A stretch of 64,000 bases of DNA, from positions 59,731,367 through 59,795,366 of the forward strand of contig NC_084760.1 in assembly GCF_028858725.1 (NCBI RefSeq), in the 5' to 3' direction. The notes below the pieces were generated by a model that saw nothing but the letters and a program-made list of their open reading frames with translations, made no database searches and was not told the DNA's origin. The position numbers were made by a program, and so were the translations under genes. Origin of the DNA: Colius striatus. Lineage: Eukaryota > Chordata > Aves > Coliiformes > Coliidae. Positions within the stretch are counted from its first letter, which is position 1; the number at the start of each line of letters is the position of its first letter. Below are positions 1 to 12,888 of the stretch, in pieces.

Positions 1-3000
1 GGAAGGATCCTAAGATGGAGGCCTAACAGGGAGATGAAACAGAGGGCCAGGATGACAAAAAAAAAGTGTTTTGAAGGGTTTCAGAAAGGGTAGTGAGTGG
101 ATATACCTATGGATATTTAGGTCCATAGGAACTGCCCTGTTCTCCCTCACTCTTTGAAATAAACAACTTTAATTAGGTCAAAACAAATATTATCCTCTTG
201 GGTGAAAATAACCTAAACAATTCAATGATTCATTCAACTAAAAAAACCCTATGATGTGCATAATTAAGCTCCTTCCAATTTGTTTTCTAATTTTGCTCCC
301 TTTCTATCCCATAACCTGTTGTTTTGAATGAAACACCAAACTAATTCTAGTTTAACAGCACTAATGTGAAGAATTTTGACATTTTCAAACCAAGGCTTTG
401 TTTCTGTGTCCCTGTTTATTTTTTTACTGTTGAGGCATTTCACAGATCTATGTTCCACATGGAGAGAGTAGGAGCAGAACCGACCCCCATTTATATATGA
501 TTTTTCTGACTTGTATCTGGAGCTGTTTCTGAGGAGGTAGTATGCTACAGCACTGAGGGCTATATAGATAATATGTATATGACATACAAACAGATTTAGA
601 GAGGAACGGGACAAGATTTGCTAATCGTTACAGGACTCTACGAACTCAAATTTAAACAGCAAATTTTTAAACTTCACTTTATGTATTTCACTTATGTATG
701 AGGATATGCTAAGGAAAGAAGCATCTTTTGTTTTACTGTTTATTAGAGTCTGGATCTCAGTTTCTGTTTCTGTGATGAGCCAGCAGCAGTCCTGAACAAG
801 AGCACACAGAAAAATACTTTACCCTCACAAACCCAGCATTAATATATTTGAAAACAGAAATAAAGCCTAAACATGTTTACTCATACTGCTATTCTGCACA
901 GCAACACTTTAGAATACATATTTTAAAAGACTTTTAACTGATATATTAAATTATTGTCATGAATTTAATTATCGTTACATATTAAATATGGAGATATTAA
1001 GTCATTAAAATACTACTATAAAATATTTAAATAGGAATTTGGTACTACTAAGATTATTTTATTTCCCCTCCTGATAGAAACCTGCATTAAAAACTGACTT
1101 TGGTCCATTTGTTAGTGAGGGAAAAAAAATCATCCTTCCTGTTTTTTGCTATATTGGCACCGTCTTGTGGCCTAACATGTTACCACAAGTTCTTCAAAAA
1201 CCAGAAACTTCTCTTGCCCTCCAAAAGCTTTTCCATCATCTGTCTTCCACAGCTTTTCCATTGACAGGGAACTAAAGCAGAAATGTGTAAGGTAGCAGTG
1301 GCTCTATAGCCAAAGAGGATCCTGGTAAAGCCACAGGGCATTTGGCAGAACACAAAGTTGAAGTTCCTGGTTCATAGAGGGCATATTGCAGGGAGGTTAA
1401 ACTATGGCAAGGAACAGATATGTAGGCAGCCAGAAACAAATTCAGCCCTTTTAAAGCCTCCCTGAGTTGGCCCCTCAGCCCAGGTCCCTTGGTGTCTTCT
1501 CACTGTGCTTGTCTTAGGTTGAGGAGACTGGTAGGCACTGCCTATCCCTCTGCCTGGGCCACCTGAAGACGTGTTTCTGCCTACTAACAGCACATTGAGC
1601 CTGAGAAATTATTTAGGCTATGCAGACCAGACATTGTTCAGGTGGGCTGCAGAGTAACCCACAGCATCTGTGGTACACTGCAAGGTTTGGTCTTCTCACC
1701 TTCTGCTCTCCTGACCGTCAGCCACCGCAGGGAAGGTCTCTGCACAGGAAGTACATCTTACCTTCCTTTCTGCTTAATTTTAAACTGCCTTGTGGTTTGG
1801 TGTTGGGTTTTTTTTTTCAATTTTTAATTTCCTTGTGATTTTATGTCCTACTCATAGCATTTGTGAACCCCCCACTGTGCTATTGCAGTGTTTTAGGAGT
1901 TGGAAAAATTATAACAGTCCTTCCCTAGCTGACAAATTAACTGATCTTTATTGCTAAAATAAAACCAAGAAAATAACCGATGAGTATAAAATCTTGCACG
2001 ATACACTTTCTTATCTTTAATGTAGGATTTGCATTTGTGTCACTGTTTGACTGTTTCTGACTTTCCTGCTTTGTAATTGGAATGTCTGAGCAAACTCCAT
2101 GTTTGTATTTGTTTATTTGTGGAGCTTTGTTTCAATTCTCTAATTTATTCTAATGCACAACATTACAATTCACACATTACTGAATACCTTGCAACACTTC
2201 TTCTTTGCTAAAAGTAATTCTTCATGGTATTGGAGCACTGTCACCTCAAGGTTTATTATGGCTACAGCACTACTAAGTATAAAGGCAAACACCCAAGCCT
2301 GGACCGGTGATCTTTGGAATAAATAAACCAAAAAAACACGACTAAATTGCCATCTGTAATCTGCTGGGAGTTTATATGATGAGGACGCAACACTTTGAAA
2401 GAGCATGTATTCTGAAATGGAGCATGTAGCCAGTTTGGTTCTTTTAAAGTCTTCTGACTGACATGAAATCCAGTTGCCCTGGAAATCACAGTTTTTTACT
2501 GAAGCAGCAAGAGTGTGATTACGATGAAGGTTGTAATACTAGCATAAATCCCTATAAATCCCCCCTTCTTGGGAACTTATAAAAGACTCTTCTAAATTGC
2601 AATTTACTGATTCAGTTTCAAGGATCTTGGCCAAAAATACGAAAAGCAGAGGACTATTCCACAGCATTCCCAGGACAAGTGAAACTCTTGAGAGGCATTG
2701 TGTAGACATCTCAAGAAAAAGTGGATGTCAAAACTGCAGATTTCTACATCTTTGAAGTTCTGGGCTTTCAGAGCACCTAGTGCTGCAGACAGCTGTGCCT
2801 AAAAGCCCTGCTGAGGGGAATTAAATCTCTTTTGTAAGTTACTGAGAACAGATGTAATAAGAAAGACTGTCACAGGAAACTTCAAATGTCATAAGTGATG
2901 AGACATGGGAGACAAACACACTAAATATGTAGGGAATTTGGCCAATGTAAAATGGTCGTGTCTAGTATAAGCATTAGTTGAAGCTGAAAGGTAATTTAAT

Positions 3001-6000
3001 ATCTTACTTGAAAACTGAGGGGAATAGCACAGCTGACTAATTTATTTATGTGTGACCTGGGACTTCTAAAGCATTGGTAATGTTGTCTTCCTTCGCACAC
3101 TTCTGAACCTCAAAACACAAAGTTTGCACACCACCACCCAAATCTTTTCTTCTTCACTGCCTGCTGATAAAAGCAGCTGCTAGTTTGGAGGCAGTACCTT
3201 TGGTAAGGCTCTGCTGCACTCAGTAAATGAGGTTTTCTTCTGAATGCTCAGAAAAATAATGGAAACGTCTTTGTTACGAAAGCAAGAGGAGGAAAGCAAG
3301 CAGAGGAGTTTCTCTGCATCAGCTTCTGACACCACAAGTTCCCATCTATACCTGTTTCTGAACAACTGGTAACACTGAGAGGAGAAGGCAATTTGTAAAC
3401 ACTGGGGAAATCAAGTCCCACCTCTTGATGTGATTAGAAGAGAGGTTCTTCAGATTAGAGTAGTCTCACATATTTGCATATCAGAAAAGCAAAAGCTCTA
3501 GATGCCCAGAGGGTTTTGACTTTGCTGTCACTGATATGACTATTGCTTCTGGTCCTTCACTATGACTGTATAAAACGAATATATTCATCTGAAGTGCTGA
3601 AGGAAAAGAGATTAGCTGCAGTGCGTCGTCAGGCACGCTGTTGCAAGTTTAGGATCTGTACGCATAAACCTGTTGGTAATTGGATTTACATATGCTTCTG
3701 AGTGAAAGTCCAGGTTCCCCACATCTCCGTAGGGCACTTCTTTCAGCATTCTTGGGACCTAGCATTTTATTCCACAGAAATCTCCTTGTGACCACAAAAG
3801 TCAAGGTGGTATTCCTGCTGTGACCTATTTGTCTGGATTGACTTGTCCTCAGTGCATCAGGCTCCTAAGAGAAGAGTTCAGGATGCTGCCATTGCAGGAG
3901 GTGTGGAGTACTGGTACCCCTGTTCTGCCCTCCTCCTCATACTCTCGCTGGCCCCTCATGAGGCCTCTTAGACTGGCAAGGGCCAGAATGACACCCCAAA
4001 ATTCAGTGCATCGAGTGCAAGCAGCACTACAGCAGCCGTCCTCAGCTGCCTGGGGACCAGGATGGAATGATTTGAGTTCAGCCAGCACCTGACACACTGT
4101 ATGGGGCAGTGGAAAGGGGAAAGGGAAGAAGAACCCCATCTCATCTTCACTGGAAGGTGTGACTAAGTTTGCCTTCTCTTTTTTGAGGGCTTAGGTAGGA
4201 AATACTTGCTCAGACAAAACACTGGTTCAAAAAACAGGGACAGTGCAACCTCAAGAGTGATCACTGCTACCTCATAGGTTCAGGCAGAGAAATCCTCCCC
4301 TGTAATAGCTTCTTCCATATCACACATTTAAGAAGAGAATATCCATACAAGTGTATTTCCCTGTCAAAAGAAAACTAGCTGTCCATGTTGCCCAGGTGTG
4401 GTTGGTTGTACAGCAGCAGGAGCTGTCCTACTGTCCCCACGCCGAATGCCAGGTGGGAATCATGGAACAGTGGTAGGTCACAGCCTGCCTGTGCTCACAG
4501 TTCATATCTGCTCCTTTGTCTGTCCTGTTCACTGGATCTCTGGTGCTGTCAACAGGAAAATCAGCTTGATAGATGTCCAAGCAAATGGCAAGAGTCCCAT
4601 TTTTCCTCATTTACAGCTGTGATGTTGCTGCTTCACCACTTTGTAAAGATGGTGAAAGAAGCTTGAAAGCACTTCAGCACAACACCTGTTAAGGACAAGC
4701 ACAGAAGCCTCGCTGTGATGTGGAAGAACTTAACATGCAAGCCTGGCTGAACAATAGAAGCTCTGCTATGAACAACTTCTTTTCCTCAGGACTAACACCC
4801 TCTAACAGTTTCAAACTGAGGGGCTTCACTAAGTTATTACCGAGATGAATGTAATTGTTTGGCCATAGCAGAGTTGTCAACAGTTTTCCTGTATCTTCAT
4901 TAATGTTTGTTTTGTCCTCCCTCTGTCACTTGGCTGCAGGGTAAAGAACACCAGAGTACAAGTGTCATCATGCTGCTGCTCTTGCTGAGGAAGGCTTCCT
5001 GTCACAGCCCAAGTCAGGCAGGGTAGCATATATCCTAGGGTGATATTGTAGACAATGATTTCAGTAGGAAATATCACTCACTTAGAGAAACAAGGAGTTT
5101 ATGAGCACAGCTCATTAAAAAAAACCAAAAAAACCCCACCCAAATCTATAGGATAAATATCATCCTCTCCTTTGAACACTTAATGCCTCTGAGACTTCCT
5201 TTACTAACCTCCTTCCCCGCGGAAAACAAAATCCACCTCCATCTGAACAATCGTTCTATCTTTTGACCTGGGATTCCTGAATTGTATTAGATGTGGTATG
5301 GGGTGCATAAGCTACTAGTTCAGATCCTACAGATGCTGCCTAAACAATTTACATTTTTCCATCACACACATAAACCAAGGCAGCAGCTGATTACAGTGAC
5401 AATGGTGACAGCACAGGAACACAACAAGTTTGGGAACCTCAGTAGAAGACTAAGTGGACAGTACTAGGCTCAGAGGAAAGGGTGCTCTTAGCAGCTTTGT
5501 GATTTTTCCTGTTATTTCCCTACAGCTATCACATGGCCCTGGTTGTCTCTATGTATATACAAGCACTTTATAGACTCTCTGGACCAACTGGGAGGTAGGG
5601 AAGCCTTATTTGCCACATTTTACTGATGGACAACAAATACGGTGAATGTCAGAACTTTGTTTAAGGTCACTTAGGAAGACTGTGTCAGAAAAGAACAAAG
5701 CTAGGTTCTTGCAGTCCCTTCTTGTACCTCAGCCATAACCCCACCATTGTTTGGTGGTTCATCAACATTTTATATTTTAATTTCTGAAATACTCCCACTT
5801 TGAAATCTAATGCTTTTTTAATGCTGTCCTACTTTTCTGTCTTCTAGCTTGTCTAATTTCAGGGAGAAAGACAGACAACCAATGCCAAGAAAACCTATAA
5901 ATCACTTCATATAATTCGTAACGCTGCTGAAAAATCTGTTTGGGATTTATGTCACTGCAAATAAAATATGTCATTTGCAAGCTGCCTTTTATAATTTATT

Positions 6001-9000
6001 AAGCAACCTGAAAATGTTCTTTAAAACAAGCTTTGTCAGCTTGTCATCTACTGGAGCAGAAGAAATAATTTGCTGACAGATCATAGAAATTGGATTTTCG
6101 TGGTGTCCAATCCATTTTGGAGGGCTTTCTCTGACAGGATGCTGCTCGAGCAGCATTGCACATGCTCCAGAGAACTGTCTCTGTTTTAAATTTATACAGT
6201 TGTCCATCTGGCATTTTCCCTCAAGTTAGCTGGACACCATAGTCTTCATCTGGGAAAAAAAAAATATACACACACATATATAAAATTAAATGTGTAGGGC
6301 TGATGTGATGCACGTTTAAAAAGCTGTAAATGGAACATTTGTGTCACATAATCTGCTTTGGGTCATCACTCACTTGTGGTTGACTGCTTAACAACCCCAC
6401 CAGAGAAACCTGGTGGCTGGTCTCAGCAGGCAGCCAAATCCTAGATCCAAATCCCAGAGGAGTGATGACAAGGTTCCCCTGGGCCTCACTGAGGTTTGAC
6501 AGAGGACCTGAAGGAAGATGTCTGAGCAACCTCTCCATTTTAAGGTTTTTTTACATGAGCCAAAACATTGGGAATGTGCCTATTATAGGGACTATTAAGA
6601 GCTGTACCAGTATTTTGAGATACAACACTAGAAAAGCCTCCTGTGCACGCCAGTTTGAATACACTATATATAGTTTCTGATGTAAATAAGACCCAGACAA
6701 GGAATGTGTATATAAAAACCTGTTTCACAGCTTGCAGTACTGCAGGTGCTGCTTGCACACTGGCTGAATGTTGATTTCATGCACTAAGAGAAAAAAGGGA
6801 AAATAATTATAGCACCCTGTTATTTTCATCTTGGCTAGAGTGGTTTATTTTGAAAAGAAGAATGTGGTGGCCCAAACTGCCCTCTGAGAGAGACGACAGC
6901 ACCATCAACAAGCTCAGTAAAACTCTCTGCAGGCTGGGAGGTTGGACCATTGCCACAACCTATCTCTCAGAAAGCTATGGAAAACAAAATTACATAGTGA
7001 TATTCCTTTGCAGGTGGCAAATTTTGTAGCGCTCATGCCTTAGGGTGACTGAGAGAAAAACAACCCTCACTTTCTATCAAAGCTGCACGGCAAATATGGT
7101 TCATTGCATTTTCCAAAATTCTCAAGGGCTTTTTAGATTTCCTCTGAAAATAATAATGAGAAATTATAGCATTTGTGCTTATTATTTTCATGATTATTAT
7201 AATTTCTCTCGTTCTCTTTTAAAGATGAAAAGTCCCATATCTTCATGAAACGGTTACTTCTGTTTGCGATATGCATGCTGAGCTCTTGGCTGCTTCACGT
7301 GCTCACAGAGGTGAGGAGCTCAGAAGTAGGGGAGGCTGAATTCAGTGGAAGTTATGGCCAGTGGCCACTGAGGTTCTGCAGAGGAAAGCTGTGACAACGG
7401 CAATGAGAGCAGAAGCATAGGAAAGTGACAGAAATGGAGACTGCAGAAAACCAAGCAACTGCATTGCAGTGGCTCAAGACAGGGATACGCTTCATGGGCT
7501 GGTCTGAAATCTCTCCATTTGCACTCTGGGTGAGAGAAGAGAAAGCTTGGGATGTAGAGGCCAAACGTGGTGGAGCCTGAGAAGGTAGGTGTGGAGAGTT
7601 ATCACTTGTCCAAGCTCTGCACAGACATCTCCGTATGTGCTTGCCCACTTGTGCCTCGTGTCTGGGGTAGAATTTGTCACAAACATCAAAGCACAGGAAT
7701 TTTTCTCTGAAATGTGTTAATGTACTGTGGGGAATCATGAAGATCCTGTGGCCGCGTTTTGTCTTTACCTTCAGAAAATGCTGAATAATAATAACAAAAA
7801 TAGATGATAGAAAAAAAAAAACACAACAAGGAAATCTCAAAGGGAATTTGAAATAGTTGCCAGAGTGCAGAGGTGGCAGTTATTATCGGTCAAGGGTTAG
7901 CCATCCTTTTAAACCAAATGTCTTTGTCTACAGTAAAATGAAGCTGTTGAAAAGAAAAAAAAATAAACAACCAAAAAAAGACCTAAATTATAAATAGCAA
8001 CATGAGACAGTGTGTATTCTGTGAAAGCTTTGTCCTTCAAAAATACCCAAGAGGTGTTGCGCAGCATTGTATGTCATGGAAACATGTACTTCTTAAAACC
8101 TGCTGAAGTGGCATTTTAGTCATATGAAAGACTGGAAATTCACAGTCTGAGAAAACAGTACAACAGCTATTGCCTTGCTCAAGGACAAGAAAGCAGTAAC
8201 TGCTGCTGACAGGTTTGTGCATTTTTTTCCTGTGGATGGAATGGAAAAATATTTTACAGTAACTCCACCTCTGTTGCAGGTGTCATAATGAGTGTCAAGT
8301 CAAAGCCGTGAGCTGGAATAATTGGAGCTCCTCTTTCAAAGGGACAGGTAAATAGTATTGCTGGCTTTTGTCAGGCCAATCTGAAATACTTCTGCTCAGA
8401 GTGTGCAAGGCTATGAATGATGAAGTTGTTACTGACTGTGACCTTTCTTCAAGGCTGTTCATTCCTCTTGTGTGAAAAAATAGGGAGCTGTGTGGAAAAT
8501 ATGGGAAACTCAGACATGTTTTTTCTACTGGAGAGGAAAAGGAGTTTTTGCTTTCAGGATTGGCATTTATTGCCTTTGTTTTGATCTTAACACAGAAGGG
8601 GTTTTTTTTTGGAAAATCAAAAGTAAATTTTGTCCAGTCTTTGGAGAAATTGGTCCTCTCAGCAGTCTCATCTTACTCTCTTTTGGCCTATCTCTCCAAA
8701 CCCCAAACTTCACAGAGCTGAAAGCCAGATAGTGAAATGTGTAAAATTGAGTTTAAAAAATAAAAGCTGGCTTTTTTTTAAGAAAAAAGGGGAGAATTAA
8801 AATGAAATTACTGTGGTTGTTGTTCTCTTGTATCTGTAGTGTGAGAACTTTACTCATCCTAATGCCATATTGAGAAGTGGACATCAGCATACAGTTGCCT
8901 TAAAAAATTTATGTGAGGCTACTTCTTCAACTAAATACAGCACATACAGTGCTTCTGAGGTGTTACATTTGAGGCTCACAAGACTCCAACCATAATGCTG

Positions 9001-11806
9001 TTGTCTGGATGTTGTTCAGACTTCTCTCAGTTGTTCCTTTAATTATAGAGGTGGAAAGCTCAGAAAGTCTTTACTGTGTGTGTTGATTTGCACACTGTGG
9101 AAACTGAGCTTCACTAGCCAGGAGGTAGCAGGAGAGGTGAAATCCTCTCCACCCTATCCTCAGGAGGGCCAGGATACTCTCAAGGCATCACAGGTGTTAA
9201 TCATAGCTAGGAAAAAGATTGTTAAGGGCCCTGTTTTCAACTGCTCTAAGTGTTTGTACTCAACGTCTCCAAAAAAGGCCATTCACCGGAAAAATCTATT
9301 CTCCAGCCAAGCTGTCATGCAAAAAGTGGGCACAAAGCCACCAAAGAAGAAGAAATGGCGCTGCTGCTGTGTGATCTGCACCTCCAAACTGTGGGCGCAT
9401 CAAGGCCCATAGACCTGTCACCAGCATGGGCTCAGTCCTTTGCAATTTAACCAGCAACAACAGTCTGTTCCATGGTTTAGTTAGACAAGAACTGCACCTC
9501 AAATCTTTCTTTCCAACCACACAGAGCTTCCTCCACCACTAATCTTCTTGGGGTACTACGTAGCCTAAACATACTCATTCCAACACTTAGAACTTCCTTC
9601 CATGCTGATATCCCTCCCCTAGCATGTTCGACACAAGTTTCATCAGCTAACTGCAACATGGAGGCTGGGAGACACGAAGCCAAATGTCTCCACGGCCTTG
9701 GTGCCTGCAGAGCCTCTCCCACAGCAGCTCCCTGTCTGGATCCACTCCTGTAGCAAAAAAATTCTGCAACAAGGGAGGAGAGGAGTCAGTGGGGGCAAGA
9801 ATGAATAGAATAGGTGGGACGATAATATTGCTGCTGGACTCTTTTTTTTGTCATGTTATTTTAACATGGCATTTTCTCCAAGAGCAATGCAAATTCTGCA
9901 GTGGTAGAGGGGATACATTCTCTGTCTTTCCCCTTTTTATCTATAGTCAGAGCACTGACTGTGACTAACAGAAGCTACATGCCAGCTGAAGGCAGATAAC
10001 AATCTGCCTCTGTTGCTGTTGTGGAGTCCATCTACATCCCTTTAATCATTTCATCTACACTTTTAAAGTAAAAAACCACAACAAACAGGAGATTTTGTGA
10101 GAAATCAGTAATTCTGTGATTTACTCCTACAAGGGTCCTTAAAAGCTGGTTCAGCAAGGGCTTGATAGAAAAGTTAACTAATGTGATAAACTATAGCCAA
10201 GTCTCTTCAGCTAAATAATGTCTTAGCAAAAACAGCATCAAGGAAGGAAGGAAGGAAGGAAGGTGCCTCCAGGGATTTTCTTAAGAGAATTCAACCTCAC
10301 AACACTTCTGAGAACACCAACAGTTTCCATTCTCATCTGTTTATCTTGTCCTCACCTCATAAGGCCTTTCTCCATTTGCCAAACACTTCCATAAAGTAAT
10401 TCAAATATATTGCACACACATCCTGCTTTTGCAGCAGTCACGGGAAAATTGAGATGCTGTTAAGAAAACACAAGTTACTTTTTTTCTTCAGCTATACAAT
10501 TCTTCTCTTCTGTACACTTTCATTTATAGGTTGTAGGTTCTTCAGTGCAGAGACTGGTTCTTCCCAGACCTTGTTTTGTGCTCTTTGACAGTATTTCATA
10601 ATGGCATGACTGAGTTATAGCTGCAGTGGGAGTCAACACTGAATTTCTCAACTCCAGTGCAATCATACAGATAAAGCTATGCTGTAATTTCACACTGAAC
10701 ATGCTAATTGTATTTTATACAATTTTCAGTAGAACTTTACTAATTTTAAATATAGCTGCTGATGCTCTCAAGAGCAACACTGGGAAATATATTTCACTAA
10801 AAAAAAAAAAGAAAAAAGGAAATGTCATGACTGATATGCTCACCACATTAGTGTGGAAAAGGCCTCTGCAAGTCTTGCATCTCTGTCTCCTCATTTTTAA
10901 GTGTTTGTACCCATCAGTTATCTATTTGTAATGAAGACAGTTATCTATTTGTAAGTGAAATAGGGAACTCACCAAAACTTGTATGTCCTCTTTTCCCTTG
11001 TTTGGCTGTATTTAACATGTCCCAGAGATCACTAGGTATTATATCCTATTAGCACTAGTCTGGATGATTTTCCACACATTCTAGCTCCCAGCACCTAGCT
11101 TGGCCAGCCAGTCTCTCCTGACTCGAGCAGTCAATAGCAGCCTCTTTCCCAGAGACCAGTTCAGAGCAAGAACCAAACTGTAGAGGCTGACACCAACCAT
11201 GTCTCCTCCAGATCCTGAGGGACTCCAATGCTTCTCACCTTCCTGATTGTCTCTTTAATACAATACCAAGCAATTAACCAATTCACTCTCATTAATCTGC
11301 CTTGCACTTAAGTCCAGTACTGCAGAGGATAAATGGATGCTCTAATCCAAAAGTAAACAGTTTTATCACATATTTTCCAGAGAATGCAATACAAGCCTTA
11401 GGCCTAACCCCTCCCAGCAACAGATAGAATATGATTCCTTCCCAGTACCTCTCCATTATGGAGACATGCATTAAAGAGACAGAGATGTCCAAAATCCATA
11501 CTTGTGGGGAGCAAAAACATAGAAAGCATACGAATATATGCTTTCTATTCACACCTGTGATTAAGAAACTGCATCTGAGAGGCAGCAACTGTTAGAATGG
11601 CTCTTTTTGATGTGCAGGCTGGTTTGACTCAGCTCAGCTACAATTAAGGAGGGTCACCTTGCATTTGTGGGCTTACAGCACCACAGCTGTGTTTGAATTG
11701 CCAGCTAGGGCTTACAGATCAACTCTAATAAACAATTCTGATCCAGAGATTTACATTAGTCTACATAGCTCTTCTCATATGCAAAAATCATTAATTGAGT
11801 CCTATT
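1..11806. other. Intergenic DNA, no gene recognised
   Basis: AT-rich DNA without a coding region I can support. The reading frames present are short, low-complexity or lack similarity. In mammals the gene next to the 3' end of MED23 is ARG1 in the opposite orientation. I did not recognise any arginase exon here, though short exons could be missed by eye. Moderately GC-rich patches at about 1400-1760 and 7300-7700 are unexplained. Confidence 0.6.
10241..10263 (+). repeat. (GGAA)n microsatellite
   Basis: About six GGAA units in intergenic DNA. No association with a gene seen. Confidence 0.95.
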
Positions 11807-12888
11807 TGTGGTGGTTTAGCCCTGGCTGGGTGCCAGATGCCCACCAAGTTGTTCTATCACTCTCCCTCCTCACCCAGACAGAGAAGAGAGAGAAATATAA
11901 TGAAGGACTCGTGAGTTGAGATAAGGACAGGGAGATCACTTCAGTAATTATCATCATGAGTAAGACTGACCCAAGGAGAAAATGTTTGATTTCTTAATGA
12001 ACAACCAAAACTAAGAAGGGAAATCGAGAAATAAAAAACGAATCTTAAAACATCTTCCCCCACCCCTCCTTCTTCCCAGAACTCTCCTTCCTTCCCCCCA
12101 GCAGCGCAGGGCATGGGGGTTGCTGTCAGTTCATTACAGATGGACTTTGCTGCTGCCTCTCCTAGGGGGAGGCCTCCTCACACTTCCCACTGCTACAGCA
12201 TGGGGTCCCTCCCACGGGAGACTGTCCCTCATGAACCTCTCTAATGTGAGTCCTTCCCATGAGCTACAGTTCCTCACTAACTGCTCTGGCATGGGGCTTT
12301 CCCATGGGTTCACAAGTCCTGCCGGCAAACCTTGTCTGTCATGGCTCCTCTCTCCACCAGTTCCCAGGTCCTGCCAGGAACTTGCTCCAGTGTGGGTTTC
12401 CCACAGAGTCACAGCCTCCTTCGGGCACCCACCTCCTCCAGTGTGGGGTCTTCCATGGGCTGTGAATGGATCTCTGCTGCTCCATGGACCTCCATGGACT
12501 GCAGGGGCAGGGCCTGTCCCACCATGGGCTGCACCAAAGGGCACAGGGGAAATCTCTCTTCCAGTGCCTGTGCGCTTCCTCCCCTCCTTCTCCACTGATC
12601 TTGGCATCTGTGGAGATGTTCTCACATTCTCACTCCCTTCTGCTGCTGCTGCAGTTTTACATCTGCACAGAAACTCCCTTCTCTTCTCAAACATATTCAT
12701 CTCAAATATGTAACAGTGTTTTACCCCCATCGCTAATTGGCTTGGCCTTGGTCACCTGCGGGTCCATCTTAGACCTGACTGGCACTGGCCCTGTCAGCTA
12801 CAGAAGAAGCTTCAGGCAGCTCTTTGTTTAAAGAAGCCACCCCTGTAGCCCCCAGCTACCAAAATCTGGCCACACAAACCCAATACGT
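11807..12888 (+). mobile_element. Solo LTR of an avian endogenous retrovirus
   Basis: About 1.08 kb beginning TGTGGTGGTTTAGCCCTGGC and ending near ACCCAATAC. It closely resembles a widespread avian ERV LTR family. The middle is built from imperfect repeats around 'catggggtcc...cacggg', giving an internally repetitive, GC-rich stretch that produces spurious long reading frames on both strands. I see no internal viral sequence on either side and no clear target-site duplication. The exact 3' end is uncertain by a few bases. Confidence 0.75.

Noticed and set aside
7352-7840. 162-residue minus-strand open frame
   Set aside because: Composition is biased (Phe, Cys, Ser and His runs), there is no recognisable domain or similarity, and no splice context. 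Likely chance.
12120-12730. Overlapping open frames of 197 and 198 residues on both strands
   Set aside because: They lie entirely inside the repetitive LTR core and mirror each other, so they reflect composition rather than coding.
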